The position numbers and the translations under genes were made by a program. Under the pieces are notes generated by a model. The model made no database searches. It saw only the letters and a program-made list of their open reading frames with translations, and had not been told where the DNA came from. Positions 40,956-50,372 of a stretch of DNA of 64,000 bases are shown piece after piece (within the stretch, counting starts at the first letter, position 1; each line of letters starts with the position of its first letter). Source of the stretch: CAYXPR01 sp964467255 (GTDB lineage: Bacteria; Pseudomonadota; Alphaproteobacteria; Rickettsiales; RGZB01); the NCBI GenBank assembly GCA_964467255.1, contig CAYXPR010000012.1, positions 13,981 through 77,980 of the forward strand, in the 5' to 3' direction.

Positions 40956-42569
40956 ATGGATGAATTAGCCCGCATTAAGGCCAGCCTCGAGCATACGAAG
41001 AGTGTGGTCTATGCGTATTCCACCGAGAATAAATCCTTCAGCTGGACGGGCAATCCGGAAGCCGCCTTTGGTATCACGCCGCTCGATGGCAGCCATAAAT
41101 GGCTCATGTCCCACATTCACGATGAAGACCAGCCGTTTTATGAGAAGGCATTTGAAAATGCGGTGCGGCAGAATAAGCCATTCTCGCTTGAATACCGCCT
41201 AAAGAAGCCCGATGGTCAGGCGGTGTGGGTGGTGGATAACGCCACGCCTATGAAGCAGGGTAAGGAAAAGTTATTTGTCGGCATCATCCGTCAGGTCGAG
41301 GCGCATGAAAGCGCCTATGCCGATGGCGAGCATGCCTTTAAGCCCGCATTCATTAAAAAGCTCGATGGCATCATCCAGCAAGTGGTGGAAAAAGGGCAGG
41401 AGGGCTGTTTTTTAAAAGTCTGCGTCACGAACCTGCCCACGGTCATGAGCTGGTATGGCAAGCAGGTGGCCGATCAGGTGATGGCTGATTTAGTCGGCAA
41501 AATCCGCAAATACACGAAGGCGGAAGACATCATCACCCGCATCTATATCGATCAGATTGGCATTATTCTGAAAACTACCTCGCATGAGGAAGTGGCCGCG
41601 ATTGTGCGCCATGTGGATGAGTTCATCCGCAATTATAAATGCGAGTGGGTGGAAGAACCCGTCACCTTCCGCTGTCTTATTGGCGGCGTGTATTTCCCCT
41701 CGAACGCCAACACGGCTCAGGAAGCGATGAACCGTGCGTATATCGCGCTTTCCGCGGCACGTGACCCATCGGCAACGTCCATTTATTGTGATTATCGCGA
41801 AGCCGAGGCTTCACAAACTTACTCCAAAAACCAAATTGGTATCATGCACTACATGCGTAGTGCCGTGCATAAAGATAGGTTGAAGCTGGCCTTCCAGCCG
41901 ATTGTGGAAACCAAAACCGGCAAGATTGACCACTACGAATGCTTGCTGCGTATCTTAGATGAAAAAGGCCGCGTTTCTTCGGCGGGCGGCATTATCCCCA
42001 TTGCCGAGAAGATGGGCTTTATCGACGTTATCGACCAGTTCGTGATGGAAAAAGTGATTGGGGAGCTTGAGGCGTCAAAAGACATTAAATTCACCTTCAA
42101 CGTATCAAACCTCACGACCGATAGCCCCAAATGGCTCGCGCTGTGCACGAAACTGCTTGCTGGGCGTGAAGACATTGCAAACCGCATCATCGTTGAAATC
42201 ACTGAAACCGCCGCGCAGCGCGACTTGCGTCAAACGGCCTACTTCGTGGCATCGCTGCAATCGCTGGGTTGTGGTGTGGCGCTCGATGACTTTGGTGCGG
42301 GTTATACATCCTTCCGCCAGCTCAAAAGCCTTTCTGTGGATATGGTGAAAATCGATGGCACGTTCGTGATGGACTTGGCCGAGAATTCTGAAAACTTACT
42401 TTTCATCAAAACACTTATCGATTTCAACAATTGCTACGGCCTCAAAACCATTGCCGAGTGCGTTGAAACGGGCGAGGTGGCAAAAATCCTGATGGAAATT
42501 AACGTCGACTACATGCAGGGCTATTATTTCGGTAAGCCGGAAACCCGCCGTCCGTGGCGTGGCGAGTAG
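40956..42569 (+). CDS. PAS - degenerate GGDEF - EAL protein, probable c-di-GMP phosphodiesterase
   Basis: A 537-residue cytoplasmic signalling protein. A PAS/PAC-like domain (about 10-120) is followed by a GGDEF-fold domain (about 140-290) whose active loop reads YIDQIG, so cyclase activity is lost. An EAL domain follows (about 300-537). The EAL motif is ECL with its Glu at 328. The other catalytic residues look present: Asn in FNVSNL, Glu in VEITET, Asp pair in LDDFGAGY, Lys in VKIDGTF, Glu in AECVET and Gln in MQGYYFGKP. It likely lowers c-di-GMP. A GTG at 40923 is an alternative start. Confidence 0.85.
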   Translation: MDELARIKASLEHTKSVVYAYSTENKSFSWTGNPEAAFGITPLDGSHKWLMSHIHDEDQPFYEKAFENAVRQNKPFSLEYRLKKPDGQAVWVVDNATPMKQGKEKLFVGIIRQVEAHESAYADGEHAFKPAFIKKLDGIIQQVVEKGQEGCFLKVCVTNLPTVMSWYGKQVADQVMADLVGKIRKYTKAEDIITRIYIDQIGIILKTTSHEEVAAIVRHVDEFIRNYKCEWVEEPVTFRCLIGGVYFPSNANTAQEAMNRAYIALSAARDPSATSIYCDYREAEASQTYSKNQIGIMHYMRSAVHKDRLKLAFQPIVETKTGKIDHYECLLRILDEKGRVSSAGGIIPIAEKMGFIDVIDQFVMEKVIGELEASKDIKFTFNVSNLTTDSPKWLALCTKLLAGREDIANRIIVEITETAAQRDLRQTAYFVASLQSLGCGVALDDFGAGYTSFRQLKSLSVDMVKIDGTFVMDLAENSENLLFIKTLIDFNNCYGLKTIAECVETGEVAKILMEINVDYMQGYYFGKPETRRPWRGE

Positions 42570-42652
42570 CGTCTCGCATTTCAATGGTTGCATGTCGGTG
42601 CTAAATTATTTTATTCTCTCGCATCAATCCTAAACACAAAAAGGTAACTCGC

Positions 42653-43636
42653 GTGGCAGGCAAAATGAAAGCAGGTGTGTTAGGTGCGGGTGCATGGGGC
42701 ACGGCGATTGCGATTACCCTCACGCGGGCAGGCTGCGAAGTGATGCTGTGGGCGCGCGAGCCTGAAGTGGTTGAATCCATCAATTCAAAAAACGAAAACA
42801 CGTTATTCCTTGAAGGTACCAAACTACCGAAAGCGCTGAAAGCCACCGGTAAGCTAGAAGATTTAAAAGACGTCGAGGCCATTTTCACGGTCACCCCATC
42901 ACAATTCATGGCAGCCACATGCGAGCAACTCAAAGCCATCGGCCTTGGTAAAAACATTCCACTCGTGCTGTGCAGCAAGGGCGTAGACCAGCAATCACTT
43001 AAACTGATGAGCGAAGTGACGGAAGAAATTTTGCCAAATCCTGTCGCCGTGCTTTCCGGCCCCACCTTTGCCGATGAAGTGGCCGATGGTCTTCCGGCCT
43101 CTGTCACACTGGCCTGCAAAGATGAAAAGCTTGCCGAAAAATTGGCAAAAATGCTGCGTCACCGCATGTTTAAAATCTATACGACGAATGACATGATTGG
43201 CGCACAGATTAGCGGTTCGGTGAAAAACGTACTCGCCATTGCATGTGGCATTGCGGCAGGCCGTAACCTTGGGCAGAACGCGCAGGCCGCGCTGATTACA
43301 GGCGGGCTTGCTGAAATCCGCCGCCTCTGCATCGCCAAGGGCGGGCGCTCTGAAACCATTATGGGTTTGTGTGGTTTGGGCGATGTGATTCTCACCTGCG
43401 GCAGCCCAAAATCCCGCAACATGTCGCTCGGCATGGCGCTGGGGCAAGGACAAACACTGAAAGAATATATGGCAGGCCGCAAAACCGTGGCCGAAGGCGT
43501 CTATTCGGCAGACTCCGTCACGCGTCTCGCAAAAAAAATGGGTGTATCCATGCCCATTTGCGAAGCGGTGCAGCGCATTCTGCATGAGAGTGTGCCAATA
43601 GAAACAATCGCCGAAGAATTGATTATGTCTTCTTAG
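42653..43636 (+). CDS. gpsA: Glycerol-3-phosphate dehydrogenase [NAD(P)+]
   Basis: Makes sn-glycerol-3-phosphate from dihydroxyacetone phosphate for phospholipids. The 327-residue protein has the N-terminal dinucleotide motif GAGAWGTA, LCSKGVDQQS, LSGPTFADEVA, and the catalytic-domain segment SGSVKNVLAIACGIAAG with the active-site Lys. The start is GTG (42653), after AAAAAGGT. Confidence 0.95.
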   Translation: MAGKMKAGVLGAGAWGTAIAITLTRAGCEVMLWAREPEVVESINSKNENTLFLEGTKLPKALKATGKLEDLKDVEAIFTVTPSQFMAATCEQLKAIGLGKNIPLVLCSKGVDQQSLKLMSEVTEEILPNPVAVLSGPTFADEVADGLPASVTLACKDEKLAEKLAKMLRHRMFKIYTTNDMIGAQISGSVKNVLAIACGIAAGRNLGQNAQAALITGGLAEIRRLCIAKGGRSETIMGLCGLGDVILTCGSPKSRNMSLGMALGQGQTLKEYMAGRKTVAEGVYSADSVTRLAKKMGVSMPICEAVQRILHESVPIETIAEELIMSS

Positions 43637-43637
43637 G

Positions 43638-43660
43638 GAAAACGCGCCTTAGCGCTTTTC
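43638..43660 (+). terminator. Probable terminator after gpsA
   Basis: GAAAACGC / GCGCTTTTC form a hairpin with a one-base bulge, directly after the gpsA stop and followed by a T-rich stretch (TTTTCTTTCC). Confidence 0.5.
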
Positions 43661-43743
43661 TTTCCTGTTGTTTTGCAATAAGATATTCTCGCTTTTCCAG
43701 TGTGCGGGCGCAAACATGCGCTCCACCGGTTGGGAGTGAGTGC

Positions 43744-46332
43744 GTGAAGATATCAGTTAAGGCAATTTATGTCGGCTCAATGATGCCCTTGCTCATCATT
43801 ACCATGCTTTTGCTGTCGATTTCTCTCACGCCGTATTATCTCACCACCAAATACAAAAACCGCCTGGATGATGAAATCCGCACCTCCATTGAGTCGCATG
43901 AGGCCGCCGCTGCCGCCATGGCGCAGATGCGTAACTACACCAATCACTTGTTAGAGCCAACGGACGGCCATCAGAAAAAAGTGTTCGAAGGTTTCGGGCG
44001 CAATATGGAGATGATGGACAAAACCATTGCAAAAGAAAGCCTGTTAATCGGCAATGATTATACGGCGGCCTTAAAGCAGATACGCTACGATTTTGACCTC
44101 ATACAAGACACCTTCGCAAAAGACATTCAAAAAGAAAAATTCCTTGAGAATTACACGCGCATGTCCGCCAGCCTGCTCGTCACGCGCCCCCCCAACAGGC
44201 TTCTTGAAATTGAAAAAAGCTATTTGAACGTGCATCGTGAGCATGTGCGCCGCACGGCGGCTTATCTTGAAAGCAATAACAAGAATAGCTTTTTTCCGGT
44301 AGGCGATGATTTTGGTAAAAGAATTCAAAAAATTATCAACAACTACCAGCAAATCACGTACATGACGCGGCTGAGAATTTTGATGAATGCACATTATATT
44401 GCGTCGGTATCATATCTATACACACCACAGGCATCGATGATGGATCTCAAAAAAATCCGTGGTCAGATTAACGAAACCATGACCGAGATTGAGAAAGTCT
44501 ATTCTTCAGCCGCGGACTTTGATCAGGCGGATGAGCTGCAAGCGACATTTTTTACAAAACTAAAAGATGAAATTTATGATTTTCTGGACGCATCGGAGTT
44601 CCTGCACGCCAATATAGGCAATTCCAGTTATGAAAATTTACGTAAATTCGCGGGCGATTACCTGATTGACCTTAACGGTCTTATCAACCAAAGCATGATT
44701 GTTGAATCCATCGCCCGAACAACAAAAGACCTCGAGGACGATCTTGCCTATATCAATCGCGATGTAATGCAGAATTTATGGATGGCGGTTATTTCTGCAG
44801 CTGCCATTTTATGTATCATTCTTGTTCCGCCCGTTATTATTTCATGGCGGCTGATTCGTCCGATTATAGGCATGCACCGCATTGTAACAGCGCGTTACAA
44901 ACTGGTGGAGTCGGAAGACAAACAAACCAGTGTTTCCGGCAAGGATGAAGTGGATGAATTGGTGCAGACCTTCGGCATCATGTACAAAGAAATTTCCGAC
45001 TCGCGTGACGAAATCGTCGTGCGCCAATCTATTGCTTCGGCATGTTCTTCTGCCAGCAGCGTCGAGCAGGCGGCGGAAACCTGCCTCGAGTTGGTGAGCA
45101 ATCACACGGGCTGGACGGGCGGGCATATTTACCTGCGCAACCCTGAAAGCATGATGATGACCGCCATGCCCCTGTGGTATATGGGCGCAGAAGCAAAGCT
45201 CCGCCCGTTACGCGATTTGATTGAAAGCCAATACACGGTGGAGCCAGAATCGCTGGTGGCAAAGGTCATGGAAACCAAGCGCCCCGCATGGCACCGCACT
45301 ATTTTACTTAACACCAAAGTGATCACCGAGCAGGAGGCCTTGAAGTATGGCCTAAAAGGCATGATTGCCGTGCCGGTGATGGTAAAGGGCAGTGTGCAGG
45401 GTGTGCTCGAATTTTTCTCAGAAGGTGAAATTGCGCCAAATGACAGGCTGCTGCTTCTGCTCGTGAACACGGCCATTCAGCTCGGCCGTGTGATTGAACG
45501 CCAGAACTGGGAAGGCGCATTGGTGGAAGCACGCGAGGAAGCCGAAGAGGCCAACAAGGCGAAGAGCGAATTCCTCACCAACATGTCGCACGAGTTGCGC
45601 ACGCCGATGCACGCCATCCTTGGTTTTGCAAAGCTAGCAATTAAGGGAATCGAGAAAAACAAGTTCCCACCCGAAGAGCTCAAAAAACATTTTGGCAATA
45701 TTCTTATCAGTGGCGAAAGGCTGTTGGGCTTCTTGAACGTACTGCTCGACCTTTCGAAGCTTGAGTCCGGCACCACGGTGTATGAAATGAAGCGCAACGA
45801 CATGCAGAAGGTGGTAGAGAACGTGCAGCGTGAAATCCAGTCACTGCTCGACCAGAAAAAAATTACGCTTGAGGTGAAAAAATCCTTCCCCGAACTTTCT
45901 ACCGAAGCGGTGTTTGACTACGGCAAACTGGTGCAGGTGATTTTGAACCTGCTTTCAAACGCCATTAAGTTTTCGCCCGAGGGCAAAAAAATTATCATCA
46001 CGTTTAGCAACGCGCACGTTTCCTTAAAGAAAACGGTGGAAGAAATGCTCGATGCGCAGGCGCGTATGGTGGATGCGCTGCAGGTCACCGTGGAAGACGA
46101 GGGGGAGGGTATTCCCCCCACCGAGGTCGAATATGTGTTCGATAAATACATGCAGAGCAGCCGTAGCATTGGTAAAAAAGAAGGTACAGGGCTTGGGCTT
46201 TCCATCTGCCGCGAAATTATCAAAGACCACGGCGGCAAGATTTTTGCCGCAAATCGGCCTGAAGGTGGGGCTATTTTCACCGTACAGGTGCCGATTGAGA
46301 AATTGAATGTAGAGGAAAAAGCAAAACAGTAG
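43744..46332 (+). CDS. Membrane sensor histidine kinase with GAF domain
   Basis: An 862-residue hybrid-lacking kinase. TM1 (about 9-30) is followed by a long periplasmic helical sensor region of about 310 residues. TM2 (about 345-370) leads into a HAMP-like linker, a GAF domain (about 430-580), HisKA with phospho-acceptor His616 in NMSHELRTP, and HATPase_c with N-box LNLLSNAIKFSPEG, DEGEGIP and GTGLGLSI. The GTG at 43744 is chosen because GGGAGTGAG precedes it. The response regulator gene follows after 34 bp. The signal is unknown. Confidence 0.9.
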   Translation: MKISVKAIYVGSMMPLLIITMLLLSISLTPYYLTTKYKNRLDDEIRTSIESHEAAAAAMAQMRNYTNHLLEPTDGHQKKVFEGFGRNMEMMDKTIAKESLLIGNDYTAALKQIRYDFDLIQDTFAKDIQKEKFLENYTRMSASLLVTRPPNRLLEIEKSYLNVHREHVRRTAAYLESNNKNSFFPVGDDFGKRIQKIINNYQQITYMTRLRILMNAHYIASVSYLYTPQASMMDLKKIRGQINETMTEIEKVYSSAADFDQADELQATFFTKLKDEIYDFLDASEFLHANIGNSSYENLRKFAGDYLIDLNGLINQSMIVESIARTTKDLEDDLAYINRDVMQNLWMAVISAAAILCIILVPPVIISWRLIRPIIGMHRIVTARYKLVESEDKQTSVSGKDEVDELVQTFGIMYKEISDSRDEIVVRQSIASACSSASSVEQAAETCLELVSNHTGWTGGHIYLRNPESMMMTAMPLWYMGAEAKLRPLRDLIESQYTVEPESLVAKVMETKRPAWHRTILLNTKVITEQEALKYGLKGMIAVPVMVKGSVQGVLEFFSEGEIAPNDRLLLLLVNTAIQLGRVIERQNWEGALVEAREEAEEANKAKSEFLTNMSHELRTPMHAILGFAKLAIKGIEKNKFPPEELKKHFGNILISGERLLGFLNVLLDLSKLESGTTVYEMKRNDMQKVVENVQREIQSLLDQKKITLEVKKSFPELSTEAVFDYGKLVQVILNLLSNAIKFSPEGKKIIITFSNAHVSLKKTVEEMLDAQARMVDALQVTVEDEGEGIPPTEVEYVFDKYMQSSRSIGKKEGTGLGLSICREIIKDHGGKIFAANRPEGGAIFTVQVPIEKLNVEEKAKQ

Positions 46333-46366
46333 TACTATAGGCGCGCCGAAGCCTTAAGGAGGAATA

Positions 46367-47272
46367 ATGGCAAAACAACGTACAAAGATTCTGATGGTGG
46401 ATGATGAGCCGATGAATATCGAGCTCGTGAGCGCTTACCTTGCCGTGAACGACTATGAGGGCGTGTTCGCCACCGATGCTCAAATGGGCTTAAAAAAGCT
46501 GCTCGAGCACGAAGATGAAATCATGCTCATCCTGCTTGACCGCATGATGCCGGGGCTGGATGGTATCGGCCTTCTGAAAAAAATCAAACAAGAGCCCAAA
46601 TGGGCGAATATTCCCATCATTATGCAAACGGCAGCAGGTGCTAAAGAGCAGGTGATGGAAGGTATCGAGGCAGGTGCGTATTACTACCTCACCAAACCGT
46701 TCGATGAAGAAACGCTGATGGCGATTGTGGAGGCCGCCGTGGGTGACGTAAAGCAGCGCGAAGTTCAGAAGCTGGAAATGCAGAAGAACGCGAACATGCT
46801 TGCCACCATGAAGAATGCTTATTTTGAGCTACGCACGCCAGAGGAAGCAAAAAATCTGGCAACGTTCCTCAGCTACCTTTTTCCAGACCCAGACCGTACG
46901 CAATTCGGGCTGTACCAGCTCATGGCAAATGCCGTGGTCGCGGGTAATCTTGAAATCGATTATGACTTCAAAACCCTGCTCCTTGCCGAAAACCGCCTAG
47001 ACCAAGAAGTGGCGGACCGTCTGCGTATGCAGAAATATGCCGGCAGGTTGGTGCGTGTGAACTTCACCCGTACGGCGGCAGATGTATCCGTTCACGTGAA
47101 GGACGAAGGCGCAGGCTTCGACTGGAAGCCGTACTTAGTCGTTGACCCAAACCGTGCGACTGACAGTCACGGGCGCGGCATTGCTGTGGCGAATATGACG
47201 GCGTTTGATACGCTGGAATATAAAGAGCCGGGCAACGAAGTTACCGGCACTTGCCGCATTGACCAGTTCTAA
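46367..47272 (+). CDS. Response regulator with C-terminal GHKL ATPase-like domain
   Basis: A 301-residue protein after a strong AAGGAGGAATA ribosome-binding site. The N-terminal receiver domain has Asp12/Asp13, phospho-acceptor Asp58 (LLDRMMPG) and Lys in YLTKPF. From about residue 150 the protein resembles RsbW-like serine kinase/anti-sigma ATPase folds: LMANAVVAGNLEID for the N-box, VKDEGAGFD, and SHGRGIAVANM. The usual N-box Glu is replaced (Gln in LYQLMANA). It has no DNA-binding domain, so the output is probably protein-protein or kinase-like. Cognate partner of the kinase just upstream. Confidence 0.82.
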   Translation: MAKQRTKILMVDDEPMNIELVSAYLAVNDYEGVFATDAQMGLKKLLEHEDEIMLILLDRMMPGLDGIGLLKKIKQEPKWANIPIIMQTAAGAKEQVMEGIEAGAYYYLTKPFDEETLMAIVEAAVGDVKQREVQKLEMQKNANMLATMKNAYFELRTPEEAKNLATFLSYLFPDPDRTQFGLYQLMANAVVAGNLEIDYDFKTLLLAENRLDQEVADRLRMQKYAGRLVRVNFTRTAADVSVHVKDEGAGFDWKPYLVVDPNRATDSHGRGIAVANMTAFDTLEYKEPGNEVTGTCRIDQF

Positions 47273-47556
47273 TGCAGCGAACGGCTGTCGCGGCGCTGTA
47301 ACGACAGCTTGCCATGTTTAATCATCAGTTCCGAATCACCAATGGTGCGGATGGGCTTCTGGCCTTTTAACTCTGTTACCACATGCGGCCCTGCCGTGCG
47401 GTATGAACTGCCCGGCGCGAGCATCACTTCTTTTTCCTCACCGCCATCGGTGACCTTAATCACATAAGGCACTTTGTCGATGTTGCGGATGGTTGCGGCT
47501 TCAGCGCTTGAAAACATTAGCGCGGCGCCGAGGCATATCAGAATCATTTTTTTCAT
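47269..47556 (-). CDS. Small exported protein of unknown function
   Basis: A 95-residue protein with a clear signal peptide (cleavage after SSAEA, about residue 20). The mature domain of about 75 residues is basic at the C-terminus and has no cysteine. No family recognised. It converges on the response regulator and overlaps its stop by 4 bp. Confidence 0.65.
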   Translation of the reverse strand: MKKMILICLGAALMFSSAEAATIRNIDKVPYVIKVTDGGEEKEVMLAPGSSYRTAGPHVVTELKGQKPIRTIGDSELMIKHGKLSLQRRDSRSLH

Positions 47557-47654
47557 TTCGTTACGTGCTCTAAAAAATAGTATAATTGCATCCGGCTCTG
47601 ATGCTGCATTGTGTAGTATAAAAAATCAATCATTAAAACCTGCGCGGGGAATGT

Positions 47655-48230
47655 ATGAAAAAAATATATAGCCTGTTGTTTCTGGCCCTCATGCTTCTGC
47701 CCTTTAGTTCCCATGCGTGCCGCAACGTAACCGAGAAGCTTTCTGTGAAAGAAGCGTTTGATGAGTCAGACGTTGTGCTTCAGGGCAAAATCATCGAAAT
47801 CAAAGAAGGCACGCCAGATGATTTTAAACCGGCAGACATGGAAACATTTGAAGCGCGGAAGAAAAATATGGAAAAGCAGGGCGGAGAAAAATTCGGCCAG
47901 ATGGTGTATGTCGAGCCGGTGAAAATATGGAAAGGCGCAAAACTAAAATCGCCTGTCATATTCATCAATTACGGCCATCGTGAGCTGCATTCCTGCGATT
48001 GGGCAGTAGACGTGCAAGTGGGGGACGACATGCTGATTTTTGCCGCGAAGGATGGCAATTACCCCGTGCTGCCCCGTGGGCTCGATGGCAAAACCACCTA
48101 TACCATCCCCAACATGGAAAAAAGAACCTACACCGAAAAATACCGCGAGGATAACTCGGATTTCTTCAAATCCAGCGCCCGCCGCTTCAAAAGCGCTATC
48201 CAGCAATTAGATGAAATAGTTGGGCAGTAA
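47655..48230 (+). CDS. Exported protein, possibly NTR/TIMP-like
   Basis: A 191-residue protein with a signal peptide ending SSHA, so the mature protein starts with Cys (CRNVTEKLS). The -3 to -1 residues (SHA) do not make a good lipobox. The opening pattern Cys, then SVKEAFDESDVVLQGKIIEI, recalls the N-terminal strand of netrin/TIMP-like OB folds found in some bacterial exported proteins. That likeness is weak. A second Cys occurs at HSCDWAVD. Function unknown. Confidence 0.65.
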   Translation: MKKIYSLLFLALMLLPFSSHACRNVTEKLSVKEAFDESDVVLQGKIIEIKEGTPDDFKPADMETFEARKKNMEKQGGEKFGQMVYVEPVKIWKGAKLKSPVIFINYGHRELHSCDWAVDVQVGDDMLIFAAKDGNYPVLPRGLDGKTTYTIPNMEKRTYTEKYREDNSDFFKSSARRFKSAIQQLDEIVGQ

Positions 48231-48518
48231 AAAGAAAATGGTCGGAGTTAGTGGACATGTTCAGAACCTGCAACGAGCGTAGGCTTCGGTTTAAAATTTT
48301 CTACTAGCAATTGAGTGTTGCAAAAAAGGCCACTTGCTCTATGCTGTACCCGTCAAAGTTTGCTTTTAGCATCACAGGTTTCACCTCCCATGCTGGCTGC
48401 TTGCCTAGACAAACTTTCCGCGGATTTATCCCCTGAAAGGCTATAATCTTAGAGCTTCGTCTCTATTGCTATGTCCATTCGGGCTGAATCCTCAAATTAA
48501 CTTAATTTTGAGGTTTAT
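48231..48518. other. 288-bp intergenic region at the left edge of the AT-rich insert
   Basis: No gene seen. It holds ATGGTCGGAGTTAGTGG (48238-48254), which matches the tRNA-Pro 3' end at 13 of 17 positions, and TAGTGGACAT (48249-48258), repeated at 50325-50334. Just before the ATPase gene an imperfect hairpin (CCTCAAATTAA / TTAATTTTGAGG, 48490-48513) covers the ribosome-binding GAGG. Confidence 0.5.
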
Positions 48519-50327
48519 ATGCCAGTTGCAAATTTTTTAGCTACCGAAGTTAATCCAAGCGGTCTAACCGCACTAATTAGAAATCTTGGGCGCGATTGTC
48601 ACCCTACGCAGTTTCTAAGAGAATTCACAAAAAATGCTATTGAAGCTTGTCAGAGAACGGGTGAAAAAGATCGTTCTGTCACGGTAGATTTCAACGAAGA
48701 TCTTTATTCAAAGCTAGGCATACACAAAATCTCCTTTACGGATAATGGCGATGGTATGACAGCAGATCAAATGATTAATCTGCTAAATAACCTATCGGCA
48801 TCAGGTGATACCAAGAATGAGTTCCAAAACTATGGTGTAGGCGCAAAAATCTCAGCACTTACAAGAAATCATTGTGGCATTCAGTATGAATCATGGAAGG
48901 ATGGCATAGGTCATACCATCATGATTAAATATAATCCTAACGAAGCAATATATGGTATTGAGGGTGTTACGCAGGATGGCCTAAGTCATTACGCTATCCA
49001 GCTAGGAGATGGCTCAAAACCTAGAGATATAACAACTCATGGCACTAGAGTTACTTTATGGGGGATGGAAGATCAGCAAGATACTATGCTCCCTCCTGAT
49101 GGTGTAGCTGGTGGTAGAGAATCGTGGATTGCTTTATACCTTAATAGCAGATTTTTCAGAATTCCTGTTGGTGTTGGTATGAAGGCAAGAATCGGATATT
49201 TTAGGGAAAATAATCCAAGGCATAATTACTTAAGTACCATTTTAGGACAAAAGGCAATATTAGACGAGAAGGCACAAATTAAGGGAGAGCTTAAATTAAG
49301 TGATGCGAAGCTTTACTGGTGGGTGATGCCAAAGGGCATAGACGGACACGGCAGAGAATTGGTTAAGGGGCATACGGCTCTTATTAATGAAAACGAAATA
49401 TTTGATATTGGTGATGCCCGATCAAGTCGATCAGCATATTTTGGAATAATTGTTGGAAGAGATAGGGTGATTATTTATGTAGAGCCCTCCAATGTTGTAC
49501 AAAACACTTCTAGAACCAACTTACTCCGTCCTGACGGCTCACCGGTAGTATGGGATAAATGGCAAGATGAATTTAGAAGCAGTATGCCAGGAGATCTGAA
49601 AGAATTTTTAGATGACCTACAGAGTGAAAGTGCAAACGAATCGCACACGGATAGTATCAAAGAGAGGCTAAAAGCGATTAAAGATTTGTATAAACTTAGT
49701 CGTTACAAACCCAATTCAGAGGGTAAAATATTTGCTGATCCAGATTCTATCAGTAATTCTGATACAGGTCATATTCGTATTGGTGAGCCTAATGGAGGTT
49801 CTCGGGCTACAAATGCATCCAAGCCTGGCCTAAAACAGGGATCTCTTTCGACCGCACTATTAACAGCGCTTGTTGAACAGAATGCTGGTGCAAAAGTCGT
49901 TGGTATTGAACCGGATCCTTTTCCAACAGTGCAATGGGTAAGTGTTGGAAAGGATGAGAATGAGCAGTTGTTGGATCGTGCCGCAGAATATATCCCAACA
50001 TCAAATCTAATTATGGCTAATAAAAACTTTCAGGGATTCAGTGATGTTATTAAGTTTTTTTCTAAAACATATGCAGATGTTCCAGAAGTCATAAAAATAA
50101 TCGAAGATGAAGTAAGACAAGCGTTTGAACAGGCTTTGACGGAATGTGTTGCGGGTGCTCTTTCATTAAAGAATCGAAGCCACTGGAATCCAAATGATTT
50201 TAATGCGGCTATTTCGAGGGAGGCGCTGACAACTGCCGTAATGCAACGTTACTGGCTTATAAGTCACGTTAAGAGAGTGCTTGGTAGTAAAATAAAAGGA
50301 TTTAATGAAGCCACAACTGCTGCATAG
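48519..50327 (+). CDS. GHKL (Hsp90/MORC-like) ATPase
   Basis: A 602-residue protein with an N-terminal GHKL ATPase domain. N-box REFTKNAIEAC (Glu35, Asn39), G1 box FTDNGDGMT (Asp75, Gly79), G2-like NYGVGAKISAL (106-113) and GTRVTLWG at about residue 175. The layout is that of MutL/Hsp90/MORC-type enzymes rather than histidine kinases. The middle and C-terminal regions (about 200-602) are not recognised and have no membrane helix. The gene is clearly more AT-rich than its neighbours and stands alone beside tRNA-Pro, bounded by att-like repeats. MORC-like ATPases occur in phage-defence loci; a defence role is a guess. Confidence 0.75.
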   Translation: MPVANFLATEVNPSGLTALIRNLGRDCHPTQFLREFTKNAIEACQRTGEKDRSVTVDFNEDLYSKLGIHKISFTDNGDGMTADQMINLLNNLSASGDTKNEFQNYGVGAKISALTRNHCGIQYESWKDGIGHTIMIKYNPNEAIYGIEGVTQDGLSHYAIQLGDGSKPRDITTHGTRVTLWGMEDQQDTMLPPDGVAGGRESWIALYLNSRFFRIPVGVGMKARIGYFRENNPRHNYLSTILGQKAILDEKAQIKGELKLSDAKLYWWVMPKGIDGHGRELVKGHTALINENEIFDIGDARSSRSAYFGIIVGRDRVIIYVEPSNVVQNTSRTNLLRPDGSPVVWDKWQDEFRSSMPGDLKEFLDDLQSESANESHTDSIKERLKAIKDLYKLSRYKPNSEGKIFADPDSISNSDTGHIRIGEPNGGSRATNASKPGLKQGSLSTALLTALVEQNAGAKVVGIEPDPFPTVQWVSVGKDENEQLLDRAAEYIPTSNLIMANKNFQGFSDVIKFFSKTYADVPEVIKIIEDEVRQAFEQALTECVAGALSLKNRSHWNPNDFNAAISREALTTAVMQRYWLISHVKRVLGSKIKGFNEATTAA

Positions 50328-50343
50328 TGGACATCGGAGGGGT

Positions 50344-50370
50344 AAGTTTTGCATTTAAAATGCAAAACTT
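50344..50370. terminator. Palindrome after the GHKL ATPase gene
   Basis: AAGTTTTGCATTT / AAATGCAAAACTT, a near-perfect 13-bp inverted repeat 16 bp after the stop codon. There is no following T-run, so it may be a terminator, a protein site or part of the attachment region. Confidence 0.4.
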
Positions 50371-50372
50371 AG

